Below are positions 44,597-56,200 of a stretch of DNA of 64,000 nt, piece after piece. Source of the stretch: Theocolax elegans (lineage: Eukaryota > Arthropoda > Insecta > Hymenoptera > Cerocephalidae); NCBI GenBank assembly GCA_026168455.1, contig CM047426.1, forward strand, positions 80,689,986 to 80,753,985, in the 5' to 3' direction. Position 1 is the first letter of the stretch. Each line of letters starts with the position of its first letter. Under the pieces are notes generated by a model. The model was not told the origin of the DNA. It did no database searches and saw nothing but the letters and a program-made list of their open reading frames with translations. The position numbers and the translations under genes were made by a program.

Positions 44597-46105
44597 TTAA
44601 GATTTTGATTTATTCTCTATATATGCTTCATCAAGTAGGTTGGCATAATTTCGGATTGAATCGAGATGAGCTTGATTGCTCAATTTTTTTGCTATTTCAT
44701 GCGTGTATGCTTGGTGCTCCACAGGGAACAAAATGTGGTTTTGAGCTTTGTACATATCATCAACACTATACAACTCACTGGTGATAATATTTCTGATTTC
44801 TTCATAATGCCAAGTAGGATTCGTTGTTGGGCTTATAACCTGCGGTTCTTTAATGTTGACCGAGGTTGATGGGAATTTGTGCCCAAAGTTATCTATGTAG
44901 AAGTAGGTAGGAAGCAAAGGGTTGCATTCCCGCTGGACACTTGATTTTATTAAAACTCTTGTTCTAGGTTTTAAGAAAAAAGATATATTGTTGCACATCA
45001 CTGGTAGATCCTCATAGCAATTTTGAGTTTTACGAATTTTGCACTGTAATTCCGTGCATTTGATTATGAAAGCAGCTTCCCCTGCTGTGTGCGCCATGTA
45101 ACCCATGCTTTTCATTATTGTGAGGGCAAATAAATCCGGTTGATGATGGATGAGAGCCATCGCTGTTGCCATTATTTGTTTTTCAATAAGACATTTGTTT
45201 AATAGTATATCTTGATAAAGGGACACAAACTGCGTTTTTACGTGTCTGGATAAGTACGAAATTTTTGTATTAAAATATGCATCTTGCAGTATGTCGTGAA
45301 AATTAAGAGCTCTCTTTGATGCAAATTCGTTGTTACTTAATTTTTCGTAAATATAGAGCTTTGGGTGTTCTGTTTTCCACAGAGTGAAACCGCATAAGAC
45401 TAGTGAATTCCTTAGTTCTAATCCGAATTGGATATTGTTTGAGGAATTTCCGAAATACAATATCTCTTTGCTATTGGTCACTTTGGTGCCTTGACCTTCT
45501 AATAATACTACGAATTCATCATGTCGGCAGGGCGTCCGTGGAATAAAATTCCAGAAATAATATGTGTAATCTTCATCTACACATGATCCCGTTGAATATG
45601 TGCAAGATAATCCGTTGTCTATAGTAATTTTGTCTAAAACTTTGCGTACTGAAGCCATTTTTCCGCTAATCCGAATTTCTAAGGTGTCTATAACTATTAC
45701 GTTCGAATAGTCACGATTCTCAAATTTATATGGACTGCCTTGACATTCTCCTTTGTCGTTCACTTTACCTACTATATTTATTATTCTTCTATTGATTTGT
45801 TGTTTATTTATATTATCTAGAATTTGATTACCATATTTAAATTGTCCGCAATTCGCGATTTTTCTGAATATAGTGATCTTGCACGCTGAAGCCTGTGTTT
45901 CCTGTTTGTTTGAAATTTGCAGCAATTGTATTAAGTTTGTTGATACGTTCGGATGAGAGTTGTCAAAATTGCAATTTCCGATTTCTAACGTAGAGATTGA
46001 AGTGGATTTTTTGTAGTTCCGACCACATTCATATCCTGTTAACGCTGAATGACTTATATGGATGATAATGAAGACGAAAAGGATGATGGATGATGTAGAA
46101 TCCAT
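44597..46105 (-). pseudogene. Viral-type envelope glycoprotein of gypsy-like element
   Basis: The 502-residue frame starts at ATG 46105 with a signal peptide (about residues 4-20, SIILFVFIIIHISHSAL) followed by a Cys-rich ectodomain. The opening ALTGYECG, the early IQLLQI and the cysteine spacing resemble glycoproteins of chuvirus type captured by arthropod LTR elements. The classical errantivirus F-like protein is the alternative; I see no furin site plus fusion peptide. No membrane anchor lies within the frame. A hydrophobic stretch in another frame at about 44577-44520 could be its displaced anchor, so the 3' end is probably damaged. It follows the integrase in the old gypsy element. Confidence 0.6.
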
Positions 46106-46560
46106 GTTATTCTACAAGAGAATAATCGTAGTTTTATGCACTTGTATACTTGTAAATATTCGCAAAGCATTTTTCACTTTTTTTTATTTATTTATAACTA
46201 ATCCATTTTATTTAATTAGAAATCTAACTAGTTTATATAATAGATAAAACAAATAATGAGACCTATTTAGTTACCCTAGCATGTCAATAAAAAATTCTTG
46301 TATCTGTGTTTGAAGTGGTACAATTTCAATATGAGAGAAAAGGTAGTTTAATTATTGTACTTAAAAAAAAGGTGTATACTTGTGAGGGCGTCCAAGGCCG
46401 CGAGAAAAAAAAGAAGTAGAATGAGAAAGAAAATGGATTATATATAATGAATGTTTTCTTCATTTCCATGTTTTTCCGCTCGTTCGTTAAAATTAGCTTT
46501 CTGTTTACGTGACAAATATTGTTTTTTTTTAATTTTTTTTGCATGATTATGAGAAGTTTA

Positions 46561-47457
46561 TCAAGATGGAAGATCTTTTACAGTTGTAGCTCGCTTAATT
46601 TTATTAATATCGGTAATTTTAGTACTGCTGTCATTTTGCAATTTAACGTTGTTGTTTTTATAATTTATTTCTACTATCTCGTATGGGCATTTGTACTGTT
46701 TTTGGAATTTACCTATTTGGGGTTGTTTTAACAAATAAACTATCTCCCCTTCTCTAAAATTTTTCACATTTAGTTTTCTATCATAGTAATATTTAGACTT
46801 ATAATTTGCTTGAACTAGGTTCATGGCAGCGAGAGTTTGATTTTGAATTAAGGATGAAGTTAACTCTGTTAAATAATCACCATAATTTTGTATACTATCT
46901 TTCGGTGGAAAACTAGATGGTGTACGAGCTTTCTCCCCTAAAACTAGTTCATGTGGAGTAAATTTCGTAGCTTCATGTTCCGTGCAGTTATATGCATGTT
47001 GACATACTGACAACCATTTGTCCCATTCATTCATATTGTCTACATATTGTTTTAAATATTCTGTTAACGTGTGGTGCATTCTCTCAATTCTACCTTGATA
47101 TTGGGGGTGATAAGCTCTGGATGTGTATTTGTCTATTCTAAAAATTTTGGGGAACTGCTGTAGTAATCGATTTTGAAAGTGTGAACCTTGATCCGTGATA
47201 ATAATACGTGGGGGTCCAAAATATGCGATTATTTTATCTACAATAGTTTCGGAAACCTCTTGCGCGTTCGCGAATTTTACTGGGGTTAATACAATAAATT
47301 TTGTGAGCCAATATTGTGCTGTTAGTACATAGTGATATCCATTATCGGTAGGTTTTAATTGCCCGTAAAAATCTAAGGAAATCTTGTCAAAAGCACGATC
47401 CAGAGTGTCGCTTATTAATAATGGCAATCTTGTTTTAACACGAACTAATTTTTTGAC
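46561..47457 (-). pseudogene. Gypsy integrase core, separated by a nonsense codon
   Basis: The frame contains the retroviral integrase core: SLDFYGQL (first Asp), IITDQGSHF (second Asp) and QGRIERMHHTL (Glu). All three catalytic residues are present, and the second Asp and the Glu are 35 residues apart. It is the continuation of the upstream frame: the TAA at 47460-47458 falls just after the zinc-finger cysteines, and the same frame continues with VKKLVRVK. A single nonsense change has therefore split the protein. The C-terminal part (REGEIVYLLKQPQIGKF) is the usual small beta domain. Confidence 0.8.
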
Positions 47458-49018
47458 TTAACATCCTTCACATCCTAGAACGAATTGGTATACTTCCGGT
47501 CTCATATTCCTCCAATAGTAATAACCTGCGATTTTCTTGTATGTTTTATTTATTCCCTTATGTGCTCCAATTGTTGATTCATGATATTCTTTAATTATTC
47601 TGTATCTCTCTTCCACCTTCGGAACTGGTAAATTATTAAGATAGAATATTATGTTTATATTGGAGCCTTGAAACATTAAATTACACTGCTCAATGAAGTA
47701 ATCCCATTCCAAAAGCAATAATATGGCTAGATCTCTTATAATTTCAAAGCTTTTTATTTTACTTGGTATTACAGAGTTTTTGAATATTTTTATACATTTT
47801 TTTATATTTTTCTTCAGTGCTTTGTCGTTAATGTTATTTTTGACGAATATTTGTATAATTTGCACAACGAACACCGGTGTTAACTTAATATCAGCAATAC
47901 TAAATTCTTTTTCTTTAAAACTGGTAGGATTGAGGAATTGTCTTTCAAGTAATGTATCTAGTATTTCTGTGTTAAAGGAAACATTAGTAGTGAGTAAACA
48001 AAGCAAATTTTCTCGGTTTTTAAAAGGATGCAAATTGAGAGTTTTGACGTTAGTAAAGGGGGCTGCCTCTTCCTTTTCCGATATGTGCCACGGAGGTTTT
48101 TCGCGTGGTGGCCTCGCATTACTTACAAGGTCAGGGCTAGGAGATAATCTCGAGGACATGCGAGTACCTTGACTTGTATGATCTGAGTGCGCATCATCCG
48201 TCTCATTGTTACCTCTATTGACTCGTATTTCTTCGGCCGCTGCTTCATTTAGGTTCGATTCGAACCGTTGAGTTGTTTCTCCGTTCTCGTCGAGGTGCTC
48301 ATTCGTGAAAGAAGTGCGAGTGAAATTAAAATCTTCTTTTTTTATAAAGGGTGTAAAATGTCTATCTTGCAAATGTAGATGGATATAGTTGTTTGTAGAA
48401 TTGACGATGAAATGACAAAAATGAGTAATGTTATTGTTTAACTTGTAATGTATACATATATTTTGATTAAATGTGTGGGCAAATATGTATACACAGTCTA
48501 CATCCCCGTATTCAGTTTCTGAATCTAGTATCCGTTTGGCTTCGGATAGATCTCCACAAGTTTCTATTGTTGGCGAATGACGTAAGATCGCTCTTAATTC
48601 TGTCGTAGATAAACTCAACTCGCATAATTTAATAAAACAAAAGAATAAACAATTGCCTGGAGGGTCGTCTGGTATATCATACGAATGTATCAATTTTGCT
48701 GTGGGTTCACTACATTCAGAACCCGGTTCATAAACTCTAAACTTTCCTGTGTATACTGGTTCTGGTGAATTATTATTCTCATGTAGGATGTCTAAAACAT
48801 TTTGACAAATAACTTCCTCCGTCTTGTTGCTTGAATTGTCATTAAAAGAATTGATATCCGCAGGAATTGGACTCCATCTTGAATTATCGATATATCCGGA
48901 TGCGCTTGTCTCTCTGCTGTTGTTATGAATATTGCTATCTGCAAGGATATTTGAGCCGTGTGTGACGGTTGATACTTGATCGTCAATTTTGCAATCATTT
49001 TGTTGATCACACTTACTT
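47458..49018 (-). pseudogene. OTU-protease-like domain fused to integrase zinc finger
   Basis: The frame is open from a TAA near 49018 to the TAA at 47460-47458, without an ATG at its start. The region 48690-48340 reads DIPDDPPGNCLFFCFIK, then TTELRAIL, then GDVDCVYIFAHTFNQNICIHY, and closes with IHLHLQDRHFTPF. This is the order of an OTU cysteine protease, with nucleophile Cys in GNCLF and final His in RHF. An acidic linker and a helical region of unknown role follow. The last ~50 residues are the HHCC integrase zinc finger (EYHESTIGAHKGINKTYKKI, then CEGC). OTU proteases cleave ubiquitin or polyprotein bonds; the role here is unknown. Confidence 0.6.
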
Positions 49019-49803
49019 TATTTATCTGAGGTGATTTTGTTTTTAATTATTAGCTGATAAATTGTATCGTTTGCTTTTGTTTTAGTCGTTTGCTTTTGTT
49101 CGAGTAGTCAGTCTACCTTGACACCTCGTGCAGCGCGAATCTCTTCTCGGCCTTGATTAATTTGACGAGTTTAGTACCGCCGTTGTGTACGATATTTTAA
49201 AGTATTCCCGATTTTCGCTACGGTTTACACGTACCGTGTTTAACGCGTATTTCGGTGATTACATCGCGAATACAGATCTCTAGCGTGATCGCTTGCTGAA
49301 TCAGCCTTGCTCCATCAGCTAATAGTGTGACTGATTATCACATTATTGATTGCGCGTCCTCGCCAATCACAAGGATTGAAGCCAGTCTTCTCCTATTCAC
49401 GTTTTAAGCTATCGGTAACACGTGGCCGGTTCACGGAGTCGAGTTCGCCTCCTCCTAACGTGAATTGACACGCAATCAATCCCTAGATCGATTCAACATT
49501 ACACTCATACACACAAATACATACATATAACTCGCACCTTCACTTAATATATTTAATATAATTGACAGCTTGTAATTCAAGGGGTTTTTATGCCGCGAGG
49601 CTTTTCCCCTTTCGAGCCAAATAAATGAATGTTTAACGACTCAATTGTATGTGTTTTAAATTATTTCCTTTTCTCCTCCATTGCATTTTACATATTTTAA
49701 TTAATCATAAAAAGTATAAATAAAACAAACTTAAACTATAAAAATTATATAAAAAAAAAATTACGTGTTCTGTTCACGTTAAAGAGATTACGAGCTAAGA
49801 ATG
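49019..49803. other. Non-coding block replacing the RT core/RNase H region
   Basis: Between the RT N-terminal part and the OTU-containing frame, no RT palm, connection or RNase H sequence is found. The block is moderately GC-rich and contains a minus-strand GCATAAAAACCCC (about 49600-49588) that looks like a TATA box. It could be a solo LTR or other insertion accompanied by deletion. Its ends could not be fixed. Confidence 0.4.
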
Positions 49804-50970
49804 CTAAATTGTCAAAAATATCTGCAGTACAGGGTAATGGGTAACATATCCAACAGTGACTTCGTTTAATTTCCGAAAATCAGTGACAAGTCTCCATGTC
49901 TTATTTCCCTGAGCATCCGGATGCTTTGGTATAATCCACATAGGTGAACAATATGGTGAATCGGATGGTTGGATTATATCATTTTCAAGTACCTTATTTA
50001 TTTCAATTTCAAGTTGGTCTTTCAGGACGTTTGGATATCTATACTGCTTTACTCGTATTGGTTTGTCTGTTGTAGTTTTTATTTTGTGTGTTATTAAGTG
50101 TGTATAGGGCAGTGGTTCACCATCTAAAGCAAATAAGTACGGATTTTCACCTATCAGTTCTTTTGTATGATTCTTTTCTTCTTCGTTGTTTCCCTCCATA
50201 TCTATCAAGGATAAAATTTTTTGGATTCTTTCTTCTTTCTTTGATAACTTGTCGTTATTCTTCAGTATCCTTCGAATATACAAATTGTCATTTATATTGT
50301 TGTCGTCCTCACCGACATATCCTTCATTTGGATTTTTCGTCGTTTCGCAGTCAAACATGGTTATATTAGGAATTGGGATTTCTATCGCTATATCAGCTGC
50401 GTTTATGCAAAAGGCGTATGTTTTACCTTCATAATTCTTACCTACAAAATTGCCAAATAATATATTTGGACCGAGGTTTTGGAGCGGATCCCATCCTATT
50501 AGGACTTCCGAATTCTTTACTTTGGAGTAAATCAATCGTCGCATTCTGGCTGGAATCGTAAAACATTCTTTCTTGTAAAAGGGGATACTTGTGCTGCCTA
50601 AACGCAAACAATTGTCTTCGGCACTGATTTGCCCTTTATGTGCATTAATAAAGTCCCAACCCAGTAAACCATCCGTGTTTATTGGAAAATTCTCTGGGAC
50701 AATGTGCATGTCGCATGGGAATCCTTGTATTGTGATTTTTACTTTGCTGAGTTTACGGCTTTCTCCTTTAGTGATTCCTTTTATTTCAACAGTATTATTG
50801 CAGTTAATGTTTACGTTTTTACCAATGCGATTTCTCTTGACTACTGAAATGTCCGCTCCTGTGTCTGTGTAGAATTTTGCTTTACCTCCACAAATATCTT
50901 CACTAATTAACTGTACAATAGGAGGATTTCTGCCTGTGCACAATAACCTTAGATTTACTGCTTTTTGCAA
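49804..50970 (-). pseudogene. Gypsy protease and truncated reverse transcriptase
   Basis: The frame holds a retropepsin with the catalytic FYTDTGADIS and the later GLLGWDFI. A linker and the RT fingers follow (VLENDIIQPSDSPYCSPMWI, LVTDFRKLNEVTVG). After VTVG the frame is lost (frameshift near 49845) and the sequence breaks at about 49800, before the palm active site. It starts in a different frame from the gag end at 51054, as expected for gag-pol frameshifting. It belongs to the old gypsy element. Confidence 0.78.
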
Positions 50971-51053
50971 AACGACTTCCTTTTCTAATTTGCTCCCTCC
51001 TGCTTCCGCTGTTTTTAATTCATGCTCGGCACCTGAGGACTGTGGCGAGCAGC

Positions 51054-51638
51054 TTACGCATTTAAATTCTCATTAACAGTTGATTCGACACTGTTATTTC
51101 TTCGGTGTATTGAGTACCGATTATTATCGTTCTCCTTTCCATTGCCCGTGTAATCGCGAGGAATTTCCTTCTGGTTGACACGATTGTGATTATAATACCG
51201 ATTTGAGTTACTGTTTCGGTTTACACTATACATATTTCTATTAAAATTCTGCTCCGTATAATTGCCAAAGTTCTTGTAATTTCGATTACTTCTATTTCTG
51301 TAGTCTCCCTCATTTTTATCATTTCTTACGTAAAAGTGCGTATTTTTTGAGTTGTAGTTGTTATTATAATTATTTGGCTGGAATTTTTGTGCGCCTGTAT
51401 TATTTTTCATGGTGAAACAGTTATTTGCACTATGACCTTGCTTGTTGCAATACTGGCATATTAACTCTTGAGAATTGTATAAATCGCGCTGTGAATTTGG
51501 GTGTAAATAAATTCTGGTTGCTAGTTTGCTTTCGAATTGATTGGCTATTTGTATTGCCTGTCACAAATTTAGAGGGTGTTCACAACGAACATGATTATCT
51601 AACGGATGTTTTAAACCGAATATAAAGTATTGCAACGC
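51054..51638 (-). pseudogene. Gag C-terminal part of the old gypsy element
   Basis: Starting at the insertion border, the frame reads ALQYFIFGLKHPLDNH. It has a TGA at 51563-51561, then continues QAIQIANQFESKLATRIY and a CCHC zinc knuckle (CQYCNKQGHSANNC, about 51466-51425). It ends in an Asn-rich tail to TAA at 51054. The knuckle binds element RNA. The N-terminal half lies on the other side of the young gypsy insertion (58730-59860). Confidence 0.75.
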
Positions 51639-52739
51639 TGTCGTAAGCCGGCGCGTCGGGTGACGCTGGTGAGTCCGGTGTCGACGGTATGTCGGCCAGT
51701 AAGGCCGAGTAGATGCTGGTCCGCTGCGCCGCTGTCGTTGTGGCTTCTGCGTTGGCTGAGGGAGGACACAGCACTAACCCCTCAACTAGCTCTCTACGAG
51801 CCTGGCCCTGGCCTCGAGAAACTCGTGGCCAGAGTCGGACGGTCGGATGACCGCCGGTGAGCCCCGCTCACTTTATGAAGTTCTTGGTAGGGTTGGTCAA
51901 GATGGACCAACCCAGGCGCGAGCCGCTCTAACGGCGAGGTGTCCTCGGAGGAAGCGGGAGGCGCCTTGTAGGTGGCAGGATGATGTCGGCGACCACTCGA
52001 GGCTTAATCGTGGCTGCTGCCCGCTGAGTAGATGGAGGTTTCGGGGCTGCCGGAGTTGGTGGTCGTCTCGGCCGAGTCGGTTTGCGTTGGACTGCCTCTA
52101 ACGGTGTGGCTGCTACGGTGGGAACACGCCTAGGTGGAGGTGGCGGCTCTGCTCGGATCCTCGGAGTCCCTGGAGGTGGTAGATCCAACCGCACCGTCCG
52201 TTGTACGCCGTTGTCCACCAGCCAACCTTTGAGAGGAGTGAGTCGGGGTAGCGGTTGCTCCGTCTGGGTGCTGATGCTGCTGACGGTTTGGGTGGCCTGG
52301 TCCTTCTTGATGATGGTCTGGGCAGCGGCGGTCTGATTCCGGTACTCCAAGGTGATCCGGGCGGCGTAGTCTTGAGCGAGGGAGAGCCCAATGTAGTCGC
52401 TCTCGGTGAGTTCGTATGGCATGGATGGGATGGAAGAAAGGTGCTAATAATTACGATCAGCAAATGATCTTTAATTAAAATTCGCCTTTATTCAAGAACT
52501 GTAGAGAAGGTACAGTATTTATCCCGAAAGGTGGGATACTCCCGCAATGGGAGAAGGCGAGCTCCTGTACGCTCGAACTGGCCTATACTTATAACGGCGC
52601 TCGCTTATCTCGATAACGGGAACGGCGCGATAAGGGGGTAGCCACCTTACGGCCGTTATCGGTACTAATTACTATGTATAAGCTATATATATAAAGGCCG
52701 TGCGGTTCACGCCTATTAATAGTACGCTTGCGTATAACA
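51639..52739 (-). repeat. 3' LTR of young gypsy element
   Basis: It is 1101 bp, the same as 57629-58729 at a constant offset of 5990 bases. It includes a copy of the LTR-internal 164-residue ORF (52422-51928). On its inner side the polypurine tract CGGGGGGGATT adjoins the LTR start. Confidence 0.93.
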
Positions 52740-52751
52740 AATCCCCCCCGT
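52740..52751 (-). other. Polypurine tract
   Basis: On the minus strand ACGGGGGGGATT lies immediately before the 3' LTR start TGTTATACG. It is the expected priming site for plus-strand DNA synthesis. Confidence 0.7.
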
Positions 52752-52889
52752 TTAGAAGGCGGGAGAGCACGGTCTCTTTTAATTATAATCTAAGGTTTTT
52801 TTACAATATTTTACAAATTATTTCGCAGAAAACTAAATCCTAATCTAATACAATATATATTTATTCCTATCTAACCTAAAATCTTAAAT

Positions 52890-53285
52890 CTAACGCTTTG
52901 AATTGTCTTTAAATTTTCTCCTGTATTTTCGCACAGGTTTTGCGACACTGTCACTTTTCCTTTTTCGCAGGTAATACTGATGTGTCGAAGAGTAGCGGTC
53001 TGGCTGACTGGCTGAATCATTGATGTCGTCGGACGATCGATGTGTGTGAGGTTTGATTTGCGTCTCTGTCGGAGAAGCTGAGTGTTGGTCTGAGGGATCG
53101 GAGGTGCCGAGTGGTGTCGGAGACATGGGAGCTGCCCGTTGAGGTTCAATGGGTGGAACGGCGTGTTCGCTGTTGCTTGGTTTGGCGTCGCTGGTGCCCT
53201 TTGGACTGGCGTAAGGGCCAGTTTTGTCAGGAGTTGCTGATCTCCGTGGTTCGGCTTGTCGTCCGAACGGGGATTGGGCTGACAA
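52890..53285 (-). other. Out-of-frame extension after pol
   Basis: A 131-codon frame without ATG overlaps the end of pol (which stops at 53227). It is Ser/Pro-rich and ends HQYYLRKRKSDSVAKPVRKY; a YxLRxRK tail is a common end of gypsy polyproteins. Either pol was longer and shifted frame, or a frameshift event extends it. The 5' border of the useful part is uncertain. Confidence 0.35.
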
Positions 53286-56200
53286 TCGCGTGGGAGGCTG
53301 CTGGCTTCATGTCCTTGATATGAACCTTGGTTGGTTGATTGTCCCGGTTGACTAGGTAGACCTCGTGTTGCACTCGTGTTATAATGGGGAATGGTCCTTC
53401 CCACGGAGAGTGAAAACCTGCATGGAAACCCTCACTGGCTTTGGACAGTGGATGACTGCGGAGATACACCAAGTCGTTGGTGTCATAGCCAGGTTGTGTA
53501 ATATCTTCCTGAGCGTACGTCCGCTGGTAAACTCGTTGGTGAGTTTGGGAGGTTTCCACACGTTCTTGTGTCGCCGGGGACACAGGCATGGGGGGCTCGA
53601 GTTTCCAAACCCCTGGTCGTGGAAGGTCGCGTCCGAGAAGAAGGTAGGATGGGCTACATCCCGTGGCTGCATTCCGTCGAGTTCGCATCTGGAATAAAAC
53701 CTTAGGAAGCTCGTGATCCCATTCCTTGTGAGGTAATCCCTGGAGATGGAGACGAAGTCCCTTCTTGATCTCCTGGTTTCGACGTTCAGTTGGATTTGCC
53801 TGAGGGTGATAAATGGCTGTAGTCCAGTGCTCGGCTTGCCAAGACTCGCAGGCGCGCTTCCAAGGGTGACTGATGAACTGGCGACCCTGGTCGGAGAGGA
53901 TGGCCCTTGGATAACCCCAGCGTGCAAAAACTTCCTCTTCTAATAATTTTATTATCCGAGGAGCTTCGGATGATCCGAGCGGAAAAGCCTCTACCCATCG
54001 AGAGAATAGGTCGGTGACCACCAGGATAAACCGCTTTCTCCTACTGGTGATTGGATACGGCCCCATGAGGTCAACCGCAATGGTTTCCCATGGCTGGGAA
54101 GGCTGGTGTGGACGGAGCGTTTTCGGTGTTCTCGGCCCTGAGCTCTTGCAGGTGTTGCACAGCAAACATCTCCGTACATGGTCGCGCACATCCTTTCGCA
54201 TCTCGGGCCAACTGTAGGTCGTTTTGATGCAGCGGAGTGTCTCGTCAACGCCTGGATGTCCGGCGGATTTTGAGTCGTGGTACTCGTGGAGAATCCGCGG
54301 CGTGATGCTCAGCGGGACAGATATCCTCCAGGACTCCTTAGGAGTTTCGCGATGCCAGAGGATGCCATTATGGAGACAGTGCAAATCCGTTGGAGTTGGT
54401 TCTTCGGTGAGTCGTGAGACTATCTCGTTGCAGACGGGATCCTTCTGTTGGGCGGCAACGATTAGGTCGGACAGGGGCATCAGTTGTTCACTGATGGAGC
54501 AAATGGCGTGATCTCCTGGACCTTCGTAGATGGCTGGTTCAGGAGGCAAGAGCCGTTCTTCGTCGTCGAGAAGGCCATGTTCGCCCTCCGGGTTTCTGGA
54601 CAGGAAGTCAGCCAGCTGGTTTTCTTTCCCTGGACAGTGCTCGATGGTAGGATTGTACTCCTGGAGTAGTAATGCCCATCTCCGAAGTTTGTCTCGGGTG
54701 TCTTTGAAGCGTTGCAACCAGATGAGACCCTTGTTGTCTGTCCTTAGTGTGAAAGCTTTGTCCTCGAGCAGGTGTCGGTACTTCTTCACAGCCCAAACCA
54801 TAGCTAGGCACTCCTGCTCGTTGTTATGATATCGTGATTCGGTAGGAGAAAACTTGGCGCTAGCGTAGCTGATAATGTGTCGTTCTCCGTTTGGTCTCAG
54901 TTGGTAAAGTACGGCACCCATCCCTCTAGCACTCGCATCCGTCTGGAGGTAATACGGCCAGTCTGGGTGTGGCCGGGATAAAGCCAGAGGTTGCCGGAAA
55001 GCCTGCTTGACTCTGTCGAATGCGGCTTGAGCTTCCGATGACCATCGAAAGGGAGACTTTTTACTTGTTAAGTCCGTGAGAGGTGCTGTTAGCTCCGCGT
55101 ATCCAGGTACGTACTCATGTAGCCAGGCACAGGTTCCCAAGAAGGATTGGAGCTTCTTCCTGGTGATTGGTACCGGAAACTTAAGGATGTCCTGTATGTT
55201 GGAGGGGTTGGCTTTGTTTCCCTCGACTGTCACGATGTGTCCCAAATATTTGAGGTTGGTCACGGCAAAATGACATTTCTCGAGCGTCACTGTAAGTCCG
55301 TGCAAGTGGAGCCTCTCAAGGATCATCGCCAAGTGCAATAAATGTTCCTCGAGATCGCGGGAAAAGATGATAATATCGTCCAGGTAGACGACGCAGAATT
55401 TTCCAATGTAGCCAGTCAGCACCTGTTGGCTCATCGTTCGTTGGAAAGTACCGGGAGCCCCCTTTAATCCGAACGGCATGACTCGAAACTGGTAACATCC
55501 TCCGGAAGGCGTCGTGAAGGCGGTGTACTTCTTGGAATCCGTTGCCATAGGTATTTGCCAATATCCACTCTTTAGATCGAGCGAGGAGAATATCTGAGCT
55601 TGTCCTAAGTCCTTCAAAGCGTCGGATATCCTTGGGATAGGCTGTGCGGAGTCTTCGGTGATATCGTTCAGTCGACGATAGTCCACGCAGAACCGGGGTT
55701 TACCATCCTTCTTTTTCGCCAACACAATTGGAGAGCAGTAAGGCGAACAGGTCGGTTCTATTATTCCTTCTGCAAGCATCTCCTGAGTTTGCTCCTCGAT
55801 GATTTGCAGCTTCTCCTTTGAGCAGCGGTATGGAGGTAGACGGAAAGTCTGGGTCGAAATGAGGCGTATTTCATGGACGGCACTGTTGGTTTGGGCGAGG
55901 CGACCCCCTGGATGAGAGAACACGCCGCTGTGTTCTTTCAGGACCTGGTGCAATCGTTCTGCTTCCTCTCCCTGTAGACCATGAACGACCTTTGTCCAAG
56001 GTAGAGGTATGTCTCTCTCCTTCGTGTGCGGACGATTAACTAATGGTATCGTCACTCGTGTACGGCTTCCGAGGTACAACACGTGCCGAGTAAAATCCAG
56101 AATACCCTTCTCGGAAATTAACCAGGGTAATCCCAGGATCAGTGGATGGCGCAGTTCCGAGGAGACGTGTGCGGATAATCGGAACTCTCTATCCATGACG

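Noticed and set aside
51630..52467. Plus-strand ORFs in the LTRs (76, 84, 84, 70 codons)
   Set aside because: Opposite to the element's transcription, without motifs; they recur in both LTRs simply because the LTRs are identical.
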